In this document: one piece after another, positions 21,201-26,971 of the stretch | Layout: each line of letters starts with the position of its first letter | How positions within the stretch are numbered: position 1 is the stretch's first letter | Assembly: GCA_963663675.1 (NCBI GenBank) | Contig: OY760498.1 | Location: 1,798,001 to 1,862,000 of the forward strand | Source of the DNA: CAINVV01 sp963663675 | GTDB taxonomy: Bacteria > Bacteroidota > Bacteroidia > Bacteroidales > Prolixibacteraceae | DNA: 64,000 nucleotides | Direction: 5' to 3' | Notes under the pieces: model-generated | Databases searched by the model: none | What the model was told of the DNA's origin: nothing | Seen by the model: the letters and a program-made list of their open reading frames with translations, nothing else | Position numbers and translations under genes: made by a program

Positions 21201-21603
21201 CCAGATTAAAAATAGCAACCATCCCCAGTGCAATGGCATTCAGAACCACAAAAACCCAGATGTTTCCCAGGGTTTTACCAATCACATAATCGGCATTGGT
21301 GATCGGCCGCATATAAACTACCTCGGTGGTGTCCAGCTTTTTGTCCTGTTTCAAAAATTCAGAGGCCAAAAAGACGGCAATTACTGCTTGCGCCAGGTTA
21401 ATGATGTACAGGTTGGTGAACGGAATCATGGAGGGGAGCGCTATCATGTCTCCATTAGGCATTCCAATCGAGGTTTGTGACACAAAGTTGTAGAAAAAGA
21501 CAAAAACCAGTGATAAAATAGAAAAAATGCGAAAGAACCAACTCCTGAACAAGGTTTTGGATTCGTAGATCGCCACGGCTATAATATTGTTAATCGCTCT
21601 CAT
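18223..21603 (-). CDS. ABC permease fused to M1-peptidase-like and golvesin-like domains
   Basis: The 1126-residue protein has three parts. Residues 1-270 are an ABC-2 permease with about seven membrane helices (FRSWFFRIFSILSLVFVFF onward). Residues about 300-850 resemble the extracytoplasmic beta and catalytic domains of M1 aminopeptidases (LLTPETRWYPTSG around W433; YPFERLQLIEIPVQF). No HExxH motif exists anywhere in the protein; the place where it should lie reads NFALSKWFSTRN, so zinc-dependent cleavage is not expected. A Gly-rich stretch with GGGGGIRIGGGG lies inside it. Residues about 990-1122 look like the golvesin C-terminal/Xly-type beta-sandwich (YYKVYAYIP and WIEVGSYHFSSDSAKIELTN). 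The free ABC ATPase 50 nt upstream is its natural partner. It may act as a binding or sensing module at the export mouth (inference). Confidence 0.85.
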   Translation of the reverse strand: MRAINNIIAVAIYESKTLFRSWFFRIFSILSLVFVFFYNFVSQTSIGMPNGDMIALPSMIPFTNLYIINLAQAVIAVFLASEFLKQDKKLDTTEVVYMRPITNADYVIGKTLGNIWVFVVLNAIALGMVAIFNLASPNTRFILLPYIYYFLLISLPTLIFILGFSFFLMSIIRNQAVTFLVLLGYIAATIFYLQNEFYYVFDYMAFKLPMSWSEFVGFTSLDKILIHRGIYLFLGLGFIGLTILLLKRLSQSKYVREVVMVCSVLFLGFGISLGFIYIRTITNEENHRTEMVNLNNRYANQKVMQVTSYDINLEHLGNQIAATAAMTLKNAGNEAMNEFVLTLNPGLSVLEVSGGQFTREMQLIKIKPDNAIQPGDSVRISVKYKGTIDESFCYLDQTPLQLEKWKASPNGVTDKKHAFVTDEYLLLTPETRWYPTSGVSYSSKGLNWLSTQFSKYRLTVKAAKGLTVLSQGKKTEESDGSNLFVPEHPLTQISLAIGRYETRSVQVDKVNYSLSFLKKHNTFDKYFKVLTDSIVPVIRDLKKSWEIKIHREYPFERLQLIEIPVQFCSFNHSWTSAGEQVQPETVYLPEGGYKVNGANFALSKWFSTRNMQHDNETISPRETEANYLKRFVNDTFLGSKVNQFGGGGGIRIGGGGPNFNTADILNPYFIFPNYYNYLNFIYSPVYPITNRVVESYLSKSATEGGNFFMRNVTGLSADEKGNIALQNRSFADILEKQEDIDILNNVIQTKSGFLFALMKGAVGPEKFDDFMRSFLDNRKFRVIPVEELNQEMRNNFQLDLDQYLPQWYTAVALPGYILIDTKAFKIQKDNQVKTVVSFILTNTESIAGAVTVTFRIGGFGGGDRGPRRMGGGTDENIEKTVVIGAKESKRLTFLLNRDPRSMTINTYASHNLPSTLNQRFDKLEIDPKGDGADKEEVIPYTDGSETNEIIVDNEDPGFRMVQPVSKSFIKRLFSPKVQEDDLKYKGMELWNPKVEWTLTTNEQFYGKQIRSAYYCKGGTGDRKAIWSVPIKSGGYYKVYAYIPKIRFMMARRDNNSQQTEEDYNFSVTHDDGVDHPVLKPDPRESTWIEVGSYHFSSDSAKIELTNNTKAKFIFADAVKLVKEKEK

Positions 21604-21653
21604 TTTCAGGTGTTTTTTGAATTCTTTCTGATTTGAATTTTAGAACCAAAGAT

Positions 21654-22550
21654 TTAAATCTCAATCCATTTTTGGTTGAGTTCGTTTTCCATGAAATTGA
21701 CGTAGGCATGCTCCAGGTTAGGTTCGATCTTTTCACCCAGGTATCCATTGATCTCTTTCGATACAACCTGAACCTCCCAGCCCTCTTCGGTCGGGATGGA
21801 AGAGATGATAGGATACTTCTCCTGAATTTCAAAATATTCAGTCTCGGTTGCTGTAATCTTCCAGACATTATTTTTGGCCAGCTCAATCAAATGTTCAGGC
21901 GCACCCTTATAGGATAGTACGCCTTTGTTCATCAGAGCCATATCTGTACAGGTGCTGGAGATATCGCCAACTATATGGGTTGAAAGTATGATAATCACGT
22001 CTTTATCACTTACCCTGGTGAGAAGGTTACGGAAACGTATCCTTTCTTCGGGATCCAATCCGGTGGTCGGTTCATCTACAATTATTAGCTTCGGTTCTCC
22101 GATCAGCGCCTGGGCTATACCCAGCCGCCGCTTCATACCACCTGAAAGATTGTTGGCATACCTGTTTCTCGCTTCGTAAAGACCAACCTCTTCCAGCATT
22201 TTTTCTACAGTTTCATTTCTGACCTTTGTATTGGTCAAACCGGCAAGGCGGGCAGCGTAATCCAGAAATTCGTAGGTTTTGAGCTTGGTGAAAAACCGGA
22301 AGTCCTGCGGGAGATAACCAAGCATCGACCTGATCTCTTTCCGGTCTTTCATCAGATCCAGACCGTCGACAAGCACTTCTCCTGAAGAGGGTTTCATCAG
22401 GGTTACCAGGATTCTCATCAGTGTTGATTTTCCTGCACCATTTGGTCCCAGTAATCCGAACATGCCACTTTCGATGGTCATATTCACATCCTTGATTGCA
22501 TGATTTCCATTGCGATAAACTTTGTTGAGTCCTTTAATCTCAATTCTCAT
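21654..22550 (-). CDS. ABC transporter ATP-binding protein
   Basis: The 298-residue protein has Walker A GPNGAGKST, a Q-loop in YLPQDF, signature LSGGMKRR, Walker B LIIVDEPTTGLDP and an H-loop in ILSTHIVGD, all intact. It is a close paralogue of the ABC domain in the RND-ABC fusion of the same operon: both share YEFLDY after the Q-loop, ERIRFRNLL after Walker B and DISS after the H-loop. It is the first gene of the ABC-RND operon and should energise the permease encoded 50 nt downstream. I found no convincing promoter in the 100 nt upstream. A terminator of the preceding operon separates the two units. Confidence 0.93.
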   Translation of the reverse strand: MRIEIKGLNKVYRNGNHAIKDVNMTIESGMFGLLGPNGAGKSTLMRILVTLMKPSSGEVLVDGLDLMKDRKEIRSMLGYLPQDFRFFTKLKTYEFLDYAARLAGLTNTKVRNETVEKMLEEVGLYEARNRYANNLSGGMKRRLGIAQALIGEPKLIIVDEPTTGLDPEERIRFRNLLTRVSDKDVIIILSTHIVGDISSTCTDMALMNKGVLSYKGAPEHLIELAKNNVWKITATETEYFEIQEKYPIISSIPTEEGWEVQVVSKEINGYLGEKIEPNLEHAYVNFMENELNQKWIEI

Positions 22551-22660
22551 GAGCGCTTTATCTTAAGAGTTATATGGTTAGTAAACATTTACTGCAAATA
22601 ATTACGAAACTTTGACAAACAAGTAAGTAAATGGTTTAAAGAATATTTAAAAAAGAAACC

Positions 22661-22704
22661 AATTAAAAACTCACACAAATGAATGAATATCATTTATGTG
22701 AGTT
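22661..22704 (-). terminator. Intrinsic-type terminator of the GntR/ABC operon
   Basis: Arms AACTCACACAAATGA (22668-22682) and TCATTTATGTGAGTT (22690-22704) pair over 15 positions with one mismatch around a 7-nt loop. On the minus strand the stem is followed by TTTTAATT. It lies 62 nt beyond the stop of the last GntR-operon gene and upstream of the ABC-RND operon, so it should insulate the two. Confidence 0.7.
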
Positions 22705-22765
22705 CGATTAAAAATTCAGGATTCGAAGTACCCCAAAATGCTATCGGATGATGTGATGCAACAGG

Positions 22766-23461
22766 TTAATTGTTGACATGAATTTCACTTGATTTGTCTT
22801 TTTTCAGTGAAATATCTTCAACCTGGCTCAAGGAGACACTTGAACTGTCTGTCACATTTCCACTTACCTTCTGAAGTTGAATCATAAACCGGGCATCCGA
22901 TTTTTTAAGGTTAACTTTCAGTGAATCAACGCTGATGTCACCGGTATAAATATTGGAATGATTTTTTGCGTCGATTTCCAGATTTTGAAAGGAGATCTTG
23001 TTATTTTCTCCCTGGTGTATGTTTAATATGCAGTCATCCAGATCTATAGTTAAGCCGGGAGTGTTAAAATTTCCAAAGTTAAGTCTTGAATTTCTGGAAA
23101 CGATTTTTTTCAAATCGCCGGTGGTATGAATCCATATAATCTGATCATTATCTGATTTTTTCTTTTGTCCATTTATAAAAAGCGTGTCTCCGTTTAGATG
23201 GAAATTCAATTCAGGAGCAACTGAATCCTTCCTGTATTGCAATTCGAGGTAAGTTGAATCACCTTGGATCAGTTCTACATTACCGCGGTCATTCAGACTA
23301 AGTACCCTGAAAGCCGGGACCGTTTTTTTGATCAATTTATAGTTAAGATTCTGAAAATTATTTCCTTTCACTCCCGATAACCGGATGTCCACAACCACAG
23401 CCAGTATGATCAGGGCAATGGATGAAAGCAAGGCGACAAATATTATTTTACTGGTTTTCAT
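22766..23461 (-). CDS. Membrane-anchored protein resembling the DUF2807 beta-helix family
   Basis: I start at ATG 23461 (MKTSKIIFVALLSSIALI), 8 nt after the GntR stop; the longer frame from 23485 would overlap the regulator. The 231-residue protein has one N-terminal membrane segment or uncleaved signal and then a repetitive beta-rich domain with runs such as FRVLSLNDRGNVELIQGD and LNFHLNGDTLFING. That pattern resembles the DUF2807 (GIN head) domain found in cell-surface proteins of Bacteroidota. No catalytic motif is visible. It is the last gene of the GntR/ABC operon and may sense the envelope state the transporter responds to (inference). Confidence 0.65.
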   Translation of the reverse strand: MKTSKIIFVALLSSIALIILAVVVDIRLSGVKGNNFQNLNYKLIKKTVPAFRVLSLNDRGNVELIQGDSTYLELQYRKDSVAPELNFHLNGDTLFINGQKKKSDNDQIIWIHTTGDLKKIVSRNSRLNFGNFNTPGLTIDLDDCILNIHQGENNKISFQNLEIDAKNHSNIYTGDISVDSLKVNLKKSDARFMIQLQKVSGNVTDSSSVSLSQVEDISLKKDKSSEIHVNN

Positions 23462-23468
23462 TTTGCAA

Positions 23469-23825
23469 TTAGTTGTTTGATTCAAAATAGGGTTTCAGTT
23501 CTTCAAAAGTGACGCCAAGCATCCTGGTTTGTTTGACAACTACGGGAAGATCAATTTCGAAAAATTCTTTGCGCTTCCAGTCTCGGATAATTCCTACGGC
23601 TTCATTGGTTACATAAAACCCGATTCCCCGCTTGTTGTCTATGATTCCTCGGGTCTGTAATTCAGTGTAAGTGCGCATCACGGTGTTAGGATTTACGCCC
23701 ATTTCCTGGGCAAGGTCACGAACTGATGGAACTTTTTCTCCAGGAGGATAATGACCTCCGATTACTTTCTCCGAAATGCTGTCGGCAATTTGCAGAAAGA
23801 TTCCTTTGGTATTTTTAAATTCCAT
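23469..23825 (-). CDS. GntR-family repressor, YtrA-type
   Basis: The 118-residue protein has the winged-helix GntR domain (residues 1-72: ISEKVIGGHYPPGEKVPSVR then NPNTVMRTYTELQTRG) with only a short C-terminal tail, which is the hallmark of the YtrA subfamily whose members control ABC transporter operons. It is encoded between the permease (2 nt gap) and the DUF2807-like gene. The palindrome at 25460-25485, over the predicted operon start, is the probable binding site. The inducing signal is unknown; in relatives it is often a cell-wall-active compound. Confidence 0.9.
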   Translation of the reverse strand: MEFKNTKGIFLQIADSISEKVIGGHYPPGEKVPSVRDLAQEMGVNPNTVMRTYTELQTRGIIDNKRGIGFYVTNEAVGIIRDWKRKEFFEIDLPVVVKQTRMLGVTFEELKPYFESNN

Positions 23826-23827
23826 AA

Positions 23828-24622
23828 TTAAACCTCCTTCTCTTTTAATTTGAACCAGGCAACAGACAGCAGGATTATGTTCAATATTGTTGACAATATT
23901 GCGGATACTTCAAGCGCTGTGTTTTTGTTGGAGATAAACAGTATCCGGTCGTCTGAAGGATGGTATTCCCTGAGATTGAATCCTTTAAACAACAGGTAGG
24001 AAAAGATTCCATATCCCGCGAGGATCAATGAAAAGGTTAAAATCGTTTTTAGCAATGGAGATTTCGAAAAGTGACTTGCTCCCGTAAATGAGGAAATAAA
24101 TACAAACAATATTCCCTGGATGGCTAACAGCCTGGCCCAGCCTTCGAATTTTCCCTGGTTTTCCCATTCTGCTAAGGTGCCGCTAAATGAAAATTTGTAA
24201 TTGGTTAATTCCGGAATAAATGAATGTACAACCAACCCTTCAATATTGGCAACAAGCCAGTAGAATAACGGCATTAGAAATATAAACGCGAAAATTCTAA
24301 CCAGAATTTCAAACACAAATTTTTCAGCTGCTGAGGTGGGTAACATCAGGTAGGTCATGCTTTTTTCCTTGGAACGGAAAGCGGGAAAGGCAAGACTGGA
24401 ATACATAATCCCCATAACGAAAAAGAGCGCTATGAAAGTGACGATACTATCTTTGTTGTCCCAATTTACGAAATGAGAATTGGACTGCATCAGGAACAGG
24501 GCAAAAAACAGGATTCCTGAAAAAGCAGCTAAGGTAATACCAATCAGCTTTTTGTTGATGATGAACGATTGTTTGCCCAATTGCATCAATCGTTGAAATG
24601 AAAAGAGTTGATTTGTTTGCAT
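23828..24622 (-). CDS. ABC transporter permease, GntR operon
   Basis: I choose ATG 24622 (MQTNQLFSFQRLMQLG), 4 nt after the ATPase stop; the upstream methionine at 24694 would force a 68-nt overlap. The 264-residue protein has six membrane segments (KLIGITLAAFSGILFFALFLM and further) and a conserved-looking FRSKEKSMTYLMLPTSAAEKF loop seen in many Bacteroidota ABC-2 permeases. It pairs with the ATPase encoded immediately upstream. Substrate unknown. Confidence 0.82.
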   Translation of the reverse strand: MQTNQLFSFQRLMQLGKQSFIINKKLIGITLAAFSGILFFALFLMQSNSHFVNWDNKDSIVTFIALFFVMGIMYSSLAFPAFRSKEKSMTYLMLPTSAAEKFVFEILVRIFAFIFLMPLFYWLVANIEGLVVHSFIPELTNYKFSFSGTLAEWENQGKFEGWARLLAIQGILFVFISSFTGASHFSKSPLLKTILTFSLILAGYGIFSYLLFKGFNLREYHPSDDRILFISNKNTALEVSAILSTILNIILLSVAWFKLKEKEV

Positions 24623-24626
24623 TGTA

Positions 24627-25439
24627 TTATCCAATTTTTTTACCTTTTGTGATTGCATTAAAAAGTACCTCAATATCCACTGCAGTTTCCTCACCGTTGT
24701 GAGGCACCATCAAACGGTAACCTCCCGGGACGGCTTCGCTGTAAATTGAGCCAGCCTGTTCGTTTTCCGTACCAGTAACAAAGGAAACTTTTTGAGAGAT
24801 CTCTTCGATCGTTTTTTGAAAAATCATTTTCCCGTTATCAAGGATAATGATCTTATCAATCAGATTTTCAACATCTTTAACCTGGTGTGTGGAAATGATG
24901 ACCAGCTGGTTTTCGTCGAGCGATCCGGCAAGAATCTTGCGGAACAGCGCTTTGGATGGAATATCCAGTCCGTTGGTGGGTTCATCCAGAACAAGCAATT
25001 TGCATCTTGTTGCAAGGGCAAATGAGATCAGGAATTTCTTTTTCTGACCGTGAGAGAGTTTCTGAAGATTACTGACCGCGTTCATCTCGAACTCCACGAG
25101 AATTTTGTCCATCATCGCCTGGTCAAACCCCGGATAGAACGGAGCGTAGGCTTTGCAATAATCTGTGATAGAAACGGGTGGAAAATAGAATTCTTCTGGA
25201 ACCAGGAATACGTCGCACAGCATGGGCACTTCGCGGTGTTGCGGTTTGTGACCGAGAACGGATAAATTTCCTGAAGTGGGATGAAGAAGTCCGGCCATCA
25301 GTTTGAGCAGACTGGTTTTGCCGGCGCCGTTCTTTCCCAGCAACCCGGTAATACTCCCTGCTTCAAGCTGTACCGACAGGCCGCTAAAAAGTTCGTGCTG
25401 CCGCGAATAAGCAAAATGGAGGTCTTTGATCTGAATCAT
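24627..25439 (-). CDS. ABC transporter ATP-binding protein, GntR operon
   Basis: The 270-residue protein has Walker A GKNGAGKTS, signature LSHGQKKK (a His in place of the usual Ser-Gly), Walker B LLVLDEPTNGLD and H-loop IISTHQVKD. The layout matches YtrB/EcsA-type ATPases that work with GntR-regulated permeases. It is the first gene of the four-gene operon 25439-22766 and lies just behind a strong predicted promoter and operator. Confidence 0.93.
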   Translation of the reverse strand: MIQIKDLHFAYSRQHELFSGLSVQLEAGSITGLLGKNGAGKTSLLKLMAGLLHPTSGNLSVLGHKPQHREVPMLCDVFLVPEEFYFPPVSITDYCKAYAPFYPGFDQAMMDKILVEFEMNAVSNLQKLSHGQKKKFLISFALATRCKLLVLDEPTNGLDIPSKALFRKILAGSLDENQLVIISTHQVKDVENLIDKIIILDNGKMIFQKTIEEISQKVSFVTGTENEQAGSIYSEAVPGGYRLMVPHNGEETAVDIEVLFNAITKGKKIG

Positions 25440-25459
25440 AGAGTGGTGATTTAATGTTT

Positions 25460-25485
25460 TAGTGTACTACTTAACTAATACACTA
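25460..25485 (-). promoter_or_regulatory. Palindromic operator, probable GntR site
   Basis: Perfect 7-nt arms TAGTGTA (25460-25466) and TACACTA (25479-25485) flank a nearly symmetric core centred on TTAA. The site begins directly at the -7 box of the operon promoter and covers the expected transcription start. Autorepression by the operon's own GntR protein is the simplest reading; the match of the site to this protein is inferred. Confidence 0.65.
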
Positions 25486-25518
25486 CAAATATAGTTCAAT
25501 ATTATTCAGATCACCAAA
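25486..25518 (-). promoter_or_regulatory. Promoter of the GntR/ABC operon
   Basis: On the minus strand TTTG (25518-25515) and TATATTTG (25493-25486) are separated by 21 nt, an exact Bacteroidota housekeeping promoter. The predicted start is about 25479, 40 nt before the ATPase gene. Confidence 0.7.
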
Positions 25519-25663
25519 TTATTTTCAGAAAAAAATAATAATTATTTTCGATTTTTGGTTTTCGATTTTGGAATAGGCTGCAACTATCAATATGTCAATA
25601 AGATAATTAGTGTTGAACCATTTGACGATTTGGTGCAATCCAAATACCACACGCGAAAATCCC

Positions 25664-25697
25664 CAATAAAAAAGGCCATCCTTTTGGGACAGCCTTT
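25664..25697 (-). terminator. Terminator after rplT
   Basis: On the minus strand AAAGGC (25697 side) pairs with GCCTTT, with an inner TCC/GGA pairing, and a run of Ts follows. The stem begins about 25 nt after the rplT stop codon. It closes the thrS-infC-rpmI-rplT operon. Confidence 0.75.
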
Positions 25698-25722
25698 CAA
25701 TATTTATCTCGCCTGATAATAT

Positions 25723-26067
25723 TTATTTCACTTTCTGTACAATTGCGCTGAATGCAGCAGGATTGTTCATCGCAAGATCTGCAAGGACTTTGCGGTTGAT
25801 TTCAATGTTGGCGGCCTTCATCTTACCCATGAACTGGGAGTAGGAGAGACCTTCTGTGCGCACAGCAGCATTGATACGCTGAATCCATAATGCACGGAAT
25901 AACCTTTTTTTGCTTTTTCTGTCACGGTACGCATACTGGAGACCTTTCTCCCATGTGTTTTTGGCAACCGTCCAGACTGTACCCCTTGAACCAAAGTAAC
26001 CCCTGGTTAGCGACAACACCTTTTTACGGCGGGCTCGTGACGCTACGTGATTGACTGATCTTGGCAT
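25723..26067 (-). CDS. rplT: 50S ribosomal protein L20
   Basis: The 114-residue basic protein has the conserved L20 sequence (MPRSVNHVASRARRKKVL, GYFGSR, RRLFRALWIQRINAA-like core, and LSYSQFMGKMK). L20 binds 23S rRNA early in assembly of the large subunit. It ends the block thrS-infC-rpmI-rplT, an order kept in most bacteria, 91 nt after rpmI. A terminator follows. Confidence 0.98.
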   Translation of the reverse strand: MPRSVNHVASRARRKKVLSLTRGYFGSRGTVWTVAKNTWEKGLQYAYRDRKSKKRLFRALWIQRINAAVRTEGLSYSQFMGKMKAANIEINRKVLADLAMNNPAAFSAIVQKVK

Positions 26068-26158
26068 TTCTAAAAAATTTAGGGCAATGGCGAACCAATT
26101 GAATGGATTCTTGGGAGCTCATTCCCCGGTTAATAAATGTAAATTATTTCAAGGAACC

Positions 26159-26356
26159 TTACTTCAACGCGAGAAGCCTCTTTACATGGGCTGTATCTAC
26201 ATCGGAAACCATACCCCAGTGGGTAAGGTTGCGCTTGCGTTTGGTGCTTTTTTTGGTCAGAATGTGACTCTTATAAGCATGTTTCCTTTTGATGCTTCCA
26301 CTTCCGGTCAGCTTGAAGCGTTTTTTTGCGCCGGAATTCGTTTTCATTTTAGGCAT
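26159..26356 (-). CDS. rpmI: 50S ribosomal protein L35
   Basis: The 65-residue protein begins MPKMKTNSGAKKRFKLTGSG and continues with KRKHAYKSHILTKKSTKRKR, the diagnostic L35 sequence. It is 20 nt after infC and 91 nt before rplT. Confidence 0.98.
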   Translation of the reverse strand: MPKMKTNSGAKKRFKLTGSGSIKRKHAYKSHILTKKSTKRKRNLTHWGMVSDVDTAHVKRLLALK

Positions 26357-26376
26357 CTCTGTCTAACGTTTTTAAA

Positions 26377-26937
26377 TTATTTTTTCTTTTTTGGCGAAAT
26401 AAATATGGTCATTCTCTTTCCTTCCAGCTTCGGAAGCTGTTCTACTTTTCCGAAGTCTTCCAGTGCGTTGGCAAAGCGGAGAAGCAATATCTCGCCCTGC
26501 TCATTATAAAGTATCGAACGTCCTTTGAAAAATACATAAGCTTTCACTTTTGCACCCTCCTGGAGGAACTTTTCGGCGTGTTTCAATTTAAAATTATAAT
26601 CATGTTCGTCTGTATTGGGACCAAACCTGATCTCTTTCACAATTATCTTTACGGCCTTGGCCTTCAGCTCTTTCTGCTTCTTTTTCTGCGCATAGATGAA
26701 CTTCTGGTAATCTACAATCCTGCAAACAGGCGGTTCAGCATTAGGAGAGATTTCCACCAGATCGAGCTCCATTTCATCGGCCTTCCGAAGAGCATCCTGA
26801 ATTTTGTAAATGCCCTGTGGCTCAACATTGTCGCCAACCAGCCTTACTTCCGGTACACGAATCTGGTGATTGATCCGAAATAATGATTTCTCTTCTTCTT
26901 TTGGAGCTCTTGGCCCCTTGGTCCTGATAACTGCTAT
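26377..26937 (-). CDS. infC: Translation initiation factor IF-3, AUA start codon
   Basis: The protein has the IF-3 signature RVPEVRLVGDNVEPQG, then MELDLVEISPNAEPPVCRIVDYQKF, the linker with KKKQKELKAK, and the C-terminal domain KEIRFGPNTDEHDYNFKLKHAEKFL (all in sections). The only ATG, at 26772, would remove most of the N-domain. Reading back, the frame is closed by a TAG at 26951-26949 and contains no ATG, GTG or TTG before the conserved N-terminus. An AUA codon at 26937-26935 lies 8 nt after a perfect AGGAGG, and gives 186 residues, the usual IF-3 length. IF-3 controls its own synthesis in other bacteria through AUU or AUC starts, so a rare start codon here fits autoregulation. Confidence 0.93.
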   Translation of the reverse strand: MAVIRTKGPRAPKEEEKSLFRINHQIRVPEVRLVGDNVEPQGIYKIQDALRKADEMELDLVEISPNAEPPVCRIVDYQKFIYAQKKKQKELKAKAVKIIVKEIRFGPNTDEHDYNFKLKHAEKFLQEGAKVKAYVFFKGRSILYNEQGEILLLRFANALEDFGKVEQLPKLEGKRMTIFISPKKKK

Positions 26938-26951
26938 GGCTTTATCCTCCT
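26935..26951 (-). promoter_or_regulatory. Strong Shine-Dalgarno and rare AUA start of infC
   Basis: Minus-strand AGGAGG (26951-26946), an 8-nt spacer, and ATA (26937-26935) are seen. Most genes in this window have no recognisable Shine-Dalgarno sequence, so its presence only at this site is meaningful. Confidence 0.8.
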
Positions 26952-26971
26952 ATGATTTAGTTAATACACAA

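Noticed and set aside
26377..26772. Short infC beginning at ATG 26772
   Set aside because: It would lack most of the IF-3 N-terminal domain, whose sequence continues in frame up to an AUA codon behind a strong Shine-Dalgarno.
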